From assembly GCF_007750395.1 (NCBI RefSeq), contig NZ_CP036281.1, positions 533,211 to 597,210 on the forward strand: a DNA stretch of 64,000 nucleotides. Reading direction: 5' to 3'. The DNA comes from Polystyrenella longa (GTDB lineage: Bacteria; Planctomycetota; Planctomycetia; Planctomycetales; Planctomycetaceae). Positions within the stretch are counted from its first letter, which is position 1, and each line of letters begins with the position of its first letter. Under the pieces are notes generated by a model. That model was not told the origin of the DNA. It did not search any database and saw nothing but the letters and a program-made list of their open reading frames with translations. Both the position numbers and the translations under genes were made by a program. Below, piece by piece: positions 1-8,447 of the stretch.

Positions 1-189
1 GTTCCGAAACCCGGAACATACGACCTTGTCTGTGCTGAGCTATGCGGGTGGGGACACTACAAAATGAGAGCGTTGATTAAAGTCTTGCCCGAAGAGGAAT
101 ACGACGCATTCCTACAGTCGCTCTATGAGGATGAAACCTCTGATGGATTCGTAGCCAAAGCGGGCGAATCGACTGCTGATGAAGAATAA
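1..189 (+). CDS. coxB: Cytochrome c oxidase subunit II, C-terminal end (partial)
   Basis: The window opens inside this gene; the frame is open from base 1 and stops at TAA 187-189. The visible 62 residues carry the binuclear CuA signature CxxxCxxxHxxM (CAELCGWGHYKM), which accepts electrons from cytochrome c and passes them to heme a in subunit I. A short acidic tail follows. The membrane anchor and the rest of the cupredoxin domain lie upstream, outside the window. It is the first visible gene of a cox operon, 104 bases before coxA. Whether the full protein carries a fused cytochrome c domain (caa3 type) cannot be told from here; none follows the CuA site. Confidence 0.95.
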   Translation, partial: VPKPGTYDLVCAELCGWGHYKMRALIKVLPEEEYDAFLQSLYEDETSDGFVAKAGESTADEE

Positions 190-293
190 TCTGTTTCTAT
201 TTCTTCGTCTCACTCTGAATTTGGCACTTCCAGAGTCCCTGATAGTTTCACATTTAATATTAACGACGCAACCTGTTTTAATGAGGTCGTCTC

Positions 294-2132
294 GTGGCAA
301 CAATTGAACCGACCGCTTCCGGACTTTCCGCACATTCCCATACGGAACATGCGGGGACTCACCAGATCGGTTTTATCCGAAAATACATTTTCTCCACTGA
401 TCACAAAGTCATCGGGATTCAATTCCTCATTACGACTTTGCTGATGATGATGGTCGGTGGTGCCCTTGCGCTGGGAGTGCGCTGGAAACTCGCTTTTCCT
501 GATACCCCAATGCCGTTTGTGGGTGAATGGCTCTTCTCGTCGCAAGGCGGTCAGATTACCCCCGAATTCTACACCATGCTGTTCACCATGCATGCGACGG
601 TCATGACCTTCCTGGTCGTGATTCCAATCCTGGCGGGAGCGTTTGGTAACTTTTTAATTCCGCTCATGATCGGGGCGGACGACATGGCGTTTCCCAAGTT
701 GAACATGTTCAGCTATTGGTTCATGATACCGGCAATCGCCTTCTTTGGATTCAGTATGGCCGACCCGAACGCGGGACCTGCGGCGGGTTGGACGGCGTAT
801 CCTGTGCTTTCCGCACTCGCCGAATCCGCACCTGGATCACAAACCGCCCAGACGTGGTGGTTGCTGGGTCTGACCTGTGTCGGTGTTTCTTCGATGATGG
901 GATCGATCAACTACCTGACAACAATTATCAACATGCGGGCACCGGGCCTGACCATGTTTCGATTGCCTCTGACGATCTGGGCGATGTTCATCACCGCGAT
1001 TCTACAGGCGTTCGCGTTGCCTGTATTAACGGCGGCAGGATTCATGTTGCTGGCAGACCGAGTGTTCGGGACCTGTTTCTTTATTCCGGCCGGAATCGTC
1101 GTGAATAATGCCGACCCAACCGTAGGTGGTGGTCAACCTCTGCTGTGGCAGCACTTGTTCTGGTTCTATTCGCACCCGGCTGTTTACATCATGCTACTCC
1201 CTGCAATGGGCATGGTATCCGACATGCTTTCCACTATGAGTCGGAAGCCAGTGTTCGGATATCGACCGATGGTTTACTCGATGAGTGCCATTGCGGGACT
1301 CGGGTTCCTGGTTTGGGGACACCATATGTTTACCAGCGGAATGAACCCGATGATCGGCATGACCTTTATGGTCTCTACCATGTTGATCGCACTGCCATCG
1401 GCGATTAAGACATTCAACTGGCTGGCGACGATCTGGGGTGGGAAACCGGAGTTCAACACGGTCTTCCTGAACTGTGTTGCATTCGTCTCTATGTTTGTTG
1501 TTGGGGGCTTGAGCGGAATCTTCATGGCGTCCGTACCAACCGACGTTTACTTTCATGATACTTACTTCATCGTCGCCCACTTCCATTATGTGTTGTTCGG
1601 AGCGACTTTGTTTGGCGTCTTCGGGGCCATTCAGTACTGGTTCCCGAAAATGTTCGCTCGCAAAATGAGTGAAGGTCTGGGGCAGCTACATTTTCTGCTC
1701 ACCTTTATCGGATTCAATGGAACCTTCTTCCCGATGCACATGCTCGGAATAGGTGGTATGCCCCGTCGTTACGCTGACCCTTACATCCACCCATATCTTG
1801 AGCACTTCCTGCCGATGAATCAGTTGATGACTTATTCGGCCATGCTGATGGGGTTTGCTCAGTTCATTCTGCTGTTCAATTTCCTGTACAGCATCAAGTT
1901 TGGCAAGAAAGTCGGCCGCAATCCTTGGAATGCCAACACTCTGGAATGGGCGGCTCCTTCACCTCCACCCCATGGAAACTTTGATGTACAACCTGTTTGT
2001 TATCACGGACCGTATGAATATTCGCACCCCGATTGGAATGGTCGCGATTATCTGATGCAGACCGACGAGTCGATGGAAGTGGCGTTAGCTGCTGAAGCGG
2101 GTTCCTCCAAAGATCAGGAGGTGTCAACATGA
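294..2132 (+). CDS. coxA: Cytochrome c oxidase subunit I, A2-type
   Basis: Catalytic subunit of the aa3/caa3 heme-copper oxidase, reducing O2 to water and pumping protons in the inner membrane. It has 612 residues with the twelve-helix fold. Visible ligands are His100 (low-spin heme), His294 with the cross-link Tyr298 and His343-His344 (CuB), and His429/His431 (hemes). At 292-296 the sequence is YSHPA, where A1 oxidases have GHPE; a Tyr-Ser pair replacing the D-channel glutamate marks A2 oxidases such as the Thermus and Rhodothermus caa3 enzymes. The start is GTG at 294, preceded by GAGG. The last codons overlap ctaA by 4 bases (ATGA), so the two are translationally coupled. Confidence 0.97.
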   Translation: MATIEPTASGLSAHSHTEHAGTHQIGFIRKYIFSTDHKVIGIQFLITTLLMMMVGGALALGVRWKLAFPDTPMPFVGEWLFSSQGGQITPEFYTMLFTMHATVMTFLVVIPILAGAFGNFLIPLMIGADDMAFPKLNMFSYWFMIPAIAFFGFSMADPNAGPAAGWTAYPVLSALAESAPGSQTAQTWWLLGLTCVGVSSMMGSINYLTTIINMRAPGLTMFRLPLTIWAMFITAILQAFALPVLTAAGFMLLADRVFGTCFFIPAGIVVNNADPTVGGGQPLLWQHLFWFYSHPAVYIMLLPAMGMVSDMLSTMSRKPVFGYRPMVYSMSAIAGLGFLVWGHHMFTSGMNPMIGMTFMVSTMLIALPSAIKTFNWLATIWGGKPEFNTVFLNCVAFVSMFVVGGLSGIFMASVPTDVYFHDTYFIVAHFHYVLFGATLFGVFGAIQYWFPKMFARKMSEGLGQLHFLLTFIGFNGTFFPMHMLGIGGMPRRYADPYIHPYLEHFLPMNQLMTYSAMLMGFAQFILLFNFLYSIKFGKKVGRNPWNANTLEWAAPSPPPHGNFDVQPVCYHGPYEYSHPDWNGRDYLMQTDESMEVALAAEAGSSKDQEVST

Positions 2133-3136
2133 CGGAAAACTCAAACAGCCCACAATTAATTGATCCTTCGACTGTCACTAGCAAATGGTTTCGACGGTTG
2201 GCGATCCTTTTGCTGATCATGGCATTCTGGCCGGTCGTCTTCGGTGCGATTACGACGACCTTGAATGCCGGTATGGCATTTCTGGACTGGCCCAGTTCCG
2301 ATGGACAGAACATGGTCACCTATCCCTGGCTGAAAGATATCGGGACGGACAAGTTCTGGGAACATGGCCACCGATTGGGCGGCATGACGATTGGAATTCT
2401 CAGTATTGCGTTGGTCATCGGTGCCTGGTTTGCAGATACCCGTCGCTGGATCTTTGCCCTGGCTTTGGCGATTTTGCTCGGTGTGATTGCTCAGGGTGTG
2501 ATGGGAGGCGTCCGAGTTCTGCGAGACAATGTCTATTGGGCGATCGTCCATGGCTCATTCGCGCCGTTGGTCACGTCGTTGATAATGGTGATGGTGTTTG
2601 TCACCGGGAAGCGATACTGGGCTGTTGCTTCCCAGGCTCCCGAGGCCAAAATCGGCAAGAACCTGCTTCTGGCATATCTCACTGCTGGTTGCCTGTTTAT
2701 TCAATACATTCTTGGCTGCTTTCTGCGACATCGTGGAACGGCCGTCCATGAGCATCTCGGTTTCGCTGCGATTTCCACCGTGTTGATCCTGATCACACTC
2801 TTTATGGCGATTCGTTCCAACAGCAAATTGATCAAAGGTTCTGGCTTTCATTTGTTTGGCGTTTTGCTCATTCAATTATTACTTGGTATGGGAGCCTGGA
2901 TTGTGAAATTCGGTTTGCCTTCCATGATCGATTACGTCCCCCGGGCCGAATCTCCCGAGCAGGTTTTCATGAGAACTGCCCATACCGTCATGGGGATGTT
3001 TCTCTTCATGTCGGCCGTGGTGCACGTGGTTAAAGTGAAACGAATTTCCTGGTTACAAAAACATCCTGAAGCAGTCGGCAGTTCTGTCGGCTCTGATTTT
3101 CAAAACCCTTCTACGACGAAGGGGAGCACGATATGA
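2129..3136 (+). CDS. ctaA: Heme A synthase
   Basis: Oxidises the C8 methyl of heme O to a formyl group, giving heme A for the neighbouring oxidase. The 335-residue, eight-helix integral membrane protein shows the four family histidine motifs: EHGHRLGG near residue 75, VHGSF near 138, HEHLGF near 208 and RTAHTVMG near 284. It is sandwiched between coxA and ctaB with 4-base overlaps on both sides, so the three are one translational unit. It belongs to the CtaA/COX15 family. The C-terminal 25 residues are hydrophilic. Confidence 0.95.
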   Translation: MTENSNSPQLIDPSTVTSKWFRRLAILLLIMAFWPVVFGAITTTLNAGMAFLDWPSSDGQNMVTYPWLKDIGTDKFWEHGHRLGGMTIGILSIALVIGAWFADTRRWIFALALAILLGVIAQGVMGGVRVLRDNVYWAIVHGSFAPLVTSLIMVMVFVTGKRYWAVASQAPEAKIGKNLLLAYLTAGCLFIQYILGCFLRHRGTAVHEHLGFAAISTVLILITLFMAIRSNSKLIKGSGFHLFGVLLIQLLLGMGAWIVKFGLPSMIDYVPRAESPEQVFMRTAHTVMGMFLFMSAVVHVVKVKRISWLQKHPEAVGSSVGSDFQNPSTTKGSTI

Positions 3137-4056
3137 GTTCGACTTCAACAACAACCTATCCTGATATCAATACACAAGCCGTCGCACGGAGAGAAGTTCT
3201 ATTAGCCTATTGGGAACTGTCCAAACCACGCATCGCCACGATGGGGCTGATTGCCGTGGCCATTGGTTACGCAATGGGGTATCAGAATTCCTGGAGCTGG
3301 CTCAACCTGTTTGAAACGCTTCTAGGGATTGGAGCTGTTGCGATCAGTAGTAGCGCCTTGAATCAGTACATTGAACGACATAGCGATTGCCTGATGGAAC
3401 GAACGGCCAATCGTCCGTTACCCGCAGGTCGATTGACGTCTCGGCAGGTGCTGACATTCGCGATTGGATTGGGAGTGGCGGGAGTCACCTATCTTGCTCT
3501 TCGCGTTAACCTGTTAACAGCCGCGCTATCACTGTTCACGCTCGTGACCTACACCTTGATCTACACACCCTTGAAACGCAAAACAGCCCTGTGCACCACC
3601 ATCGGCGCCGTCCCCGGCGCCTTGCCTCCTTTATTGGGTTGGACGGCGGTACGGGGCAGTGTCGACATGGAAGCGATTGTGTTGTTTGGAATTCTGTTCC
3701 TGTGGCAGTTCCCTCACTTCCTGGCAATCGTCTGGATTTACCGCGATCAATACCGCGAAGCAGGCCTCAAAATGGTCCCCTTCAATAAACCGATTCCTAA
3801 AGTTGTGGGATATATCGCCGTGGGCAATGCAGTAGCTCTGATACCGTTCAGTCTGCTGCCAAGACAACTGGAAATGACGGGCGATGGTTATTTCTGGGCC
3901 GCGTTAGTGCTCGGTCTGGGTTATCTGTTCTGCTCTGTTTATTTTCTGCGGGACGAAACGGTTGAACGGGCTCGTAAGCTGGTGTGGACCTCGCTCATTT
4001 ATCTGCCCCTGCTATTGACCATTATGCTGTGGGATCACTTGCACATGGTTCCGTAA
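3133..4056 (+). CDS. ctaB: Protoheme IX farnesyltransferase (heme O synthase)
   Basis: Transfers a farnesyl group to protoheme IX to make heme O, the substrate of CtaA. It is a 307-residue UbiA-superfamily membrane prenyltransferase. The first Asp-rich motif is visible near residue 76 as NQYIERHSD, followed by MERTANRPLPAGR; the usual DxxxD is ExxxD here. The second motif is near residue 198 (RDQYREAGLKMVP). It overlaps ctaA by 4 bases. An 85-base gap then separates it from coxC. Confidence 0.95.
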   Translation: MSSTSTTTYPDINTQAVARREVLLAYWELSKPRIATMGLIAVAIGYAMGYQNSWSWLNLFETLLGIGAVAISSSALNQYIERHSDCLMERTANRPLPAGRLTSRQVLTFAIGLGVAGVTYLALRVNLLTAALSLFTLVTYTLIYTPLKRKTALCTTIGAVPGALPPLLGWTAVRGSVDMEAIVLFGILFLWQFPHFLAIVWIYRDQYREAGLKMVPFNKPIPKVVGYIAVGNAVALIPFSLLPRQLEMTGDGYFWAALVLGLGYLFCSVYFLRDETVERARKLVWTSLIYLPLLLTIMLWDHLHMVP

Positions 4057-4141
4057 TCAGGGTTCCGTAATCAGTCTGCGGAAAGTTTCATTCATCTGAA
4101 GTCGAATTTTATTCTGGACAAGATCTAAAAGACCTCCACCT

Positions 4142-5101
4142 ATGGGACAAACAACTTCAAATACTCCCCGGAAGATGGGACTGCCGATCACCAATGCCAA
4201 ACTGGGCATGTGGTTGTTTCTCGGTACGGAGATCATGTTCTTCACGGCCTTTATCGGAAGCTACATAGTACTGCGAATTGGTTCTGTCGATGCGACGGGC
4301 CATTCCGCCTGGCCCGATCCGAGCGTCGTCCATATCAACGCGGCTGCGGGGGCGATTAATACGTTCGTGTTGCTCTTCTCCAGCTTTCTGGTTGTCATGG
4401 CCCACAACGCGATGGGAAACAAGCAGTATGGTAAAGCGCGGATGCTTCTCGTAGGCACGTTTCTATGTGCCTGCATTTTCCTCGGAATTAAAGGGGTCGA
4501 GTACCAGGGCAAATTTGAACATGGAATTCTACCCGGGCAAATTCCGGAGACTTCCGAACAGGCGATTGTAAAATCGACGGACGACCTCAAGACGATCATG
4601 AATAAAGAGATCAATCGGTTAGCGTCCGAGGGAGAGAACGATCTTGAAAAGAAAACGCTTTTGCAAACCGAAGAAACGGAACTGAAAGCGAATGATCCCG
4701 ATTCTGCCCGACTCAAAGAGGTTCAAGCCGCTCTTGCATTAAGTATCGCCTATAATGAAATTAATGAAGCCCGCCGCGCAGGACAACTTGATTTACAAAA
4801 ACTCGAAGGGCGCGTGGACGAGTTGAAAGCAAACGACAAGTTCGGAAGTTTGCTCACGCATTGGCATGTTCATAAACCAATTCTCTACGGTAACATTTTC
4901 GCGTCGACTTACTTCCTGATGACTGGATTCCATGCGATTCACGTGGTGGTCGGGATGATTCTGTTCGCGATCGTGATTTGTTCCCGATTGGGTGATCGTT
5001 GGTCTGACTACGTCGAGAACAGTGGTCTGTACTGGCACTTTGTGGACCTGGTCTGGATTTTCCTCTTCCCTTTGATTTACCTCATTCCAGCAACCAGTTA
5101 A
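4142..5101 (+). CDS. coxC: Cytochrome c oxidase subunit III with a long hydrophilic insertion
   Basis: Subunit III of the aa3/caa3 oxidase. Hydrophobic helices at about residues 20-45, 65-90 and 100-118, and again from about 248 to the C-terminus, match the family, including the terminal [16 protein letters not shown] motif. At 319 residues it is longer than the usual 200-270. The extra length is a charged, Glu/Lys/Leu-rich segment at about 130-240, between the third and fourth visible helices, that looks like a helical hairpin or coiled coil. Reading frame and codon use run through it without a break, so it is not a frameshift artefact. It follows coxA-ctaA-ctaB and precedes subunit IV. Confidence 0.93.
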   Translation: MGQTTSNTPRKMGLPITNAKLGMWLFLGTEIMFFTAFIGSYIVLRIGSVDATGHSAWPDPSVVHINAAAGAINTFVLLFSSFLVVMAHNAMGNKQYGKARMLLVGTFLCACIFLGIKGVEYQGKFEHGILPGQIPETSEQAIVKSTDDLKTIMNKEINRLASEGENDLEKKTLLQTEETELKANDPDSARLKEVQAALALSIAYNEINEARRAGQLDLQKLEGRVDELKANDKFGSLLTHWHVHKPILYGNIFASTYFLMTGFHAIHVVVGMILFAIVICSRLGDRWSDYVENSGLYWHFVDLVWIFLFPLIYLIPATS

Positions 5102-5179
5102 TCGATTCAGTTCCAGCTGTTAATGAGTCCTCTGTTTCCTAGAATTCTTCCAAATCGTCGAACGCATCCGGGTATTCTT

Positions 5180-5608
5180 ATGAGCGATGTTGAACACTCA
5201 GAAACCTATGAGCCTCATGGAAGCTCGAAGACGTATTTTGTCGTCTTCATCCTGTTATGTATCTGCACCGGCGTGTCCTGGTTGGTTGACGAGATGCACA
5301 TCAATAATCTCGTCCTGCTGGTGGTGACTGTACTGGCGATTGCTTCCCTTAAAGCGAGCTTCGTGTTGCTGTACTTCATGCATCTCAAGTTTGAAAAGAA
5401 CTGGAAGTACGCTTTGTTGCTGCCAACCACGATTCTGGCAATCGGCTTGCCGATGACGTTGCTACCTGATATTGGCCTGCATTATTACACCAACGTCAAT
5501 CCGCAATCGCTCACGACAGTGAAAGAAGCGACCAGCGAAACGGCGACCAGTACTGTTGAAGAAGAAACCTCGCCCGCTGCTCTCGAGCCCGAAAACAAAG
5601 AACAGTAG
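5180..5608 (+). CDS. ctaF: Cytochrome c oxidase subunit IV (prokaryotic type)
   Basis: A small accessory subunit of prokaryotic oxidases (COX4_pro family). From ATG 5180 it is 142 residues with three predicted membrane helices (about 18-35, 42-63 and 72-92), the second followed by the family motif YFMHLKFEKNWK. The C-terminal 40 residues are Thr/Glu-rich and probably disordered. An in-frame ATG at 5123 would add 19 residues lacking family likeness, so 5180 is preferred, although neither has a strong ribosome-binding site. Confidence 0.85.
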   Translation: MSDVEHSETYEPHGSSKTYFVVFILLCICTGVSWLVDEMHINNLVLLVVTVLAIASLKASFVLLYFMHLKFEKNWKYALLLPTTILAIGLPMTLLPDIGLHYYTNVNPQSLTTVKEATSETATSTVEEETSPAALEPENKEQ

Positions 5609-5655
5609 TTTTAGGTTACTCCCTAAGATTGAACAGGCTATGAGGAAATTAAATC

Positions 5656-5685
5656 ATGAGAGCCATTCCTGAGATCGAATCGTGA
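5656..5685 (+). other. Possible 9-codon leader peptide coupled to the ABC gene
   Basis: ATG at 5656 opens a nine-codon frame whose TGA (5683-5685) overlaps the GTG start of the ATPase gene at 5682. An AGGA lies about 10 bases before it, whereas the GTG has no clear Shine-Dalgarno of its own. Stop-start overlap suggests re-initiation. It could be chance. Confidence 0.25.
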
Positions 5686-6608
5686 TTGAAGTCCGTGAAC
5701 TCACTCATTTCTACGGTTCTCATTGCGCCCTCAAGTTTGTTTCGTTGACGGTTGCCTCCGGCTCCATTCTCGGGATTCTTGGCCCGAACGGGAGTGGTAA
5801 AACAACGCTCTTTCGTATCCTCAGTACGCTCTACCCGGTGCAGCAGGGAGAAATCGTTCTCGACGGAACCTCGCTTGTCGACGACCCGGCGGCCATCCGG
5901 CACAAGATCGGTGTTACCTTTCAGGCCCCCAGCCTTGATCCCCGTTTAACGGTGGAGGAGAACCTCCGCTATCAAGGGTACTTGTACGGTCTCTCCGGTC
6001 GCGCTTTGCGAAGCCGGATCGAAGAACTGATGCAAAGGCTGAAACTGTCTGACCGCCTGCGAGATCGAGTGCAGTCGCTATCGGGCGGGATGCAGCGACG
6101 GGTGGAGATTGCCAAGGGGCTGTTACACGATCCGCAGATACTCATTCTGGATGAACCAAGTACCGGTCTCGATCCGGGGGCACGTATTGACCTTTGGGCT
6201 TACCTGCAACGGCTGCGAGATGAGTCGGGAATGACCATTCTGGTGACGACACATTTGATGGAAGAAGCGGAGCGGTGTGATCAGCTTGCGATTCTGGATA
6301 AGGGCGAGGTTGCCGCGACCGGTTCACCAGAACATCTTCGCCGTTCTCTGGGCGGGGACTGCCTGACCATCCAAACAGAAGAACCTCAGCGGCTGCAACA
6401 ACGAATCAAAGATGATTTTGATCTACAGTTCCAACTGATCGGCGAAAGCCTGCGATTGGAAGCCCCGGAGGGTCACGAGTTGTTGCGTAATCTAGTGGAT
6501 GCTTATACGACAGAGATTCAATCGGTCTCACTCGGCAAACCGACATTGGAGGATGTCTTCATCGCTCGTACCGGGCACCAATTCTGGGGAGAGGTGGTCG
6601 AAGGATGA
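5682..6608 (+). CDS. ABC transporter ATP-binding protein (DrrA/CcmA-like)
   Basis: Nucleotide-binding subunit of an ABC-2 exporter. In 308 residues it shows Walker A GPNGSGKTT near 34, the signature LSGGMQRRV near 134, Walker B ILILDEPSTGLD near 154 and the switch histidine in VTTHLMEEAERC near 188. A DrrA-type C-terminal domain follows. GTG start at 5682. It overlaps the downstream permease by 4 bases, so the pair forms one transporter. It sits between oxidase subunit IV and the SCO chaperone, which hints at a role in oxidase or cofactor assembly; the substrate is unknown. Confidence 0.9.
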   Translation: MIEVRELTHFYGSHCALKFVSLTVASGSILGILGPNGSGKTTLFRILSTLYPVQQGEIVLDGTSLVDDPAAIRHKIGVTFQAPSLDPRLTVEENLRYQGYLYGLSGRALRSRIEELMQRLKLSDRLRDRVQSLSGGMQRRVEIAKGLLHDPQILILDEPSTGLDPGARIDLWAYLQRLRDESGMTILVTTHLMEEAERCDQLAILDKGEVAATGSPEHLRRSLGGDCLTIQTEEPQRLQQRIKDDFDLQFQLIGESLRLEAPEGHELLRNLVDAYTTEIQSVSLGKPTLEDVFIARTGHQFWGEVVEG

Positions 6609-7489
6609 CAGGAACAATTCAAGTCCACCCCGACACGCCAACTGGGAAAAAACCATCAGGGGCAATCTCTGCGGCCGGTCTCGCGATCTGGGCGTTGGCT
6701 GCACGGGAACTGGTTCGATTCTTTCGGCAACGCACGCGAGTCGTCGGAGCGTTGGGGCAACCTTTGATCTTCTGGATCTTATTTGGAGCAGGGCTGCATG
6801 GTTCCTTTCAAGCTCCTGACTGGGCTCCGGAAGGGATGACGTATCAGGAATATTTCTTTCCAGGTGTCGTCGTATTAATCATTCTGTTCACCGCGATCTT
6901 TTCAACCATTTCTCTGATTGAAGATCGGCGAGAAGGATTTCTTCAAGGAGTGCTGGTAGCACCGGTTCCGCGGTTCTCCATCGTTCTAGGTAAGCTGGCC
7001 GGGGGAACGATTCTCGCTCTAATTCAAGCGGCCCTGTTTCTGGCGATTGGTCCAATGCTGTCGATGGTTGGCTTAGCGCCTGCCATGCAAGTGGCCTGGA
7101 GTTTGGAAACGGCATTGGCCGCCGGTTTCTTTCTGACATTGGTTGCCTTCGCGCTCACATCGCTGGGGTACGTAATTGCCTGGCCGATGGAATCGACGCA
7201 GGGGTTCCATGCGATCATGTCTGTGTTCCTGATGCCGATGTGGTTACTTTCGGGAGCATTCTTTCCCATACCGGAATCGGGATGGCTCGCCTGGGTGATG
7301 CGGTGTAACCCATTAACGTATGGCGTCGCTGGCTTGAGACAACTGATGTATTCCGAAGCCGAGTTGCAGACAGCCGCAGCGATTCCTTCCATCTGGATGT
7401 GTGCCGGAATTATGCTGTTCTTCGGTTTGGTGTGCACGGCAATTGCCGTCTGGATGACGGGACGCCGAAAGGCGGCTGACCAACGGTAA
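6605..7489 (+). CDS. ABC-2 type transporter permease
   Basis: Membrane partner of the preceding ATPase. The 294 residues start with a hydrophilic tail of about 35, then about six membrane helices of the ABC-2 fold, with the family-typical loop FFPGVVVLIILFTAIFS near 89 and MPMWLLSGAFFPIPESG near 210, as in DrrB/NodJ-type permeases. The substrate cannot be read from the sequence. The start is the ATG within GGATGA at the end of the ATPase gene. The stop codon lies inside a candidate promoter for the next gene. Confidence 0.88.
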   Translation: MTGTIQVHPDTPTGKKPSGAISAAGLAIWALAARELVRFFRQRTRVVGALGQPLIFWILFGAGLHGSFQAPDWAPEGMTYQEYFFPGVVVLIILFTAIFSTISLIEDRREGFLQGVLVAPVPRFSIVLGKLAGGTILALIQAALFLAIGPMLSMVGLAPAMQVAWSLETALAAGFFLTLVAFALTSLGYVIAWPMESTQGFHAIMSVFLMPMWLLSGAFFPIPESGWLAWVMRCNPLTYGVAGLRQLMYSEAELQTAAAIPSIWMCAGIMLFFGLVCTAIAVWMTGRRKAADQR

Positions 7490-7504
7490 TCCGTTGCGTA
7501 TAAT
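7476..7504 (+). promoter_or_regulatory. Candidate sigma-70 promoter before the SCO gene
   Basis: CTGACC at 7476-7481 and a perfect TATAAT at 7499-7504 are 17 bases apart. The spacer holds a perfect inverted repeat, AACGG-TAAT-CCGTT (7482-7495), that could be an operator. The -35 box overlaps the end of the permease gene. The assignment is pattern-based only. Confidence 0.4.
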
Positions 7505-7542
7505 AGGTATCGCCCGTCCCTTCGATTATGATTTTATCGCTA

Positions 7543-7569
7543 TATTAGCATCTTATATCTATTAGCATC
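7543..7569. repeat. 10-bp direct repeat upstream of the SCO gene
   Basis: TATTAGCATC occurs at 7543-7552 and again at 7560-7569, a 17-base period, in the AT-rich leader 30-55 bases before the SCO start. It could be a regulator half-site pair or chance. Confidence 0.4.
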
Positions 7570-7598
7570 GGTTGAATGCACAATGAGGAGCGCTTGAT

Positions 7599-8342
7599 AT
7601 GTTTCGCAGACCCTTCTTCTGGGTGGGAGCCATTTTATGGGTTGTCGTTCTTGTCGTTGGTTATCGCATGATGACCGGTGCGGGGAAAAATCCGGTTGAG
7701 ATTGGTGTACCGCCGGAGTCGGTAGAAGGCACACTTGTTCCGACTGACGATGTAACATCCGAAGCGGTCGAAGCCAGCCCATGGCCAGCCGAGGGATTAC
7801 CCGAGTTCAGCCTGACCGCCCATACCGGAGAAACAGTTACGAAAGAGTCTCTAATGGGCCAACCATGGCTGGTGGATTTCATTTTCACGCGTTGTACCGG
7901 CCCCTGTCCGAAGTTAACTGCCCGTATGTCTTTAATGCAGGAAGAATTGAGCGACACGAATGTGAAGCTGATCACGATCACAGTCGATCCCGAATTCGAC
8001 GATGTTGAGAAGATGAAACGATATGCGATGGTCTATGGTGCCGAGGATGATCGCTGGTTAATGCTTACGGGAGGCTATGAAGAAATCTATGACCTGATCG
8101 AAAAAGGATTTCAAATGCCGGTTCAGGAAATTGAAGGAGCGGACGAAGGAAGCAAGTTTCTGCATACGACCAACATTCTCTTCGTAGATGAAAATGGAGT
8201 CGTGCAGGAAAAAGTGAACGGCTTAATTGACAGTGAAGTGGTCTCACTTCGCCGAAAACTCGTTAAGAAATATGGAGATATAACGGACGACTCTACGACA
8301 GAAGACGACGAAAAAATCCCGCCAGCAGCTGATGGAAACTGA
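7599..8342 (+). CDS. SCO1/SenC/PrrC family copper chaperone
   Basis: A membrane-anchored thioredoxin-fold protein that inserts or reduces copper at the CuA centre of oxidase subunit II. It has 247 residues: an N-terminal signal anchor (about 5-25), a linker, then the SCO domain with the copper-binding CxxxCP at Cys99 and Cys103 (CTGPCP) and the third ligand His189 (KFLHTTN). The C-terminal 20 residues are acidic. A strong GAGGAG site lies about 9 bases before ATG 7599. Its position right after the cox genes supports a role in oxidase maturation. Confidence 0.93.
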   Translation: MFRRPFFWVGAILWVVVLVVGYRMMTGAGKNPVEIGVPPESVEGTLVPTDDVTSEAVEASPWPAEGLPEFSLTAHTGETVTKESLMGQPWLVDFIFTRCTGPCPKLTARMSLMQEELSDTNVKLITITVDPEFDDVEKMKRYAMVYGAEDDRWLMLTGGYEEIYDLIEKGFQMPVQEIEGADEGSKFLHTTNILFVDENGVVQEKVNGLIDSEVVSLRRKLVKKYGDITDDSTTEDDEKIPPAADGN

Positions 8343-8447
8343 CTGTCGTTGAAGGCAAGTGGCTCATTTGTTCCCCTTTCGGTCGGTTGCTATGATAATG
8401 CTGAAGCTGTATTGAACCTTCTCGACTTGCAACCGGACTCGATCTTC

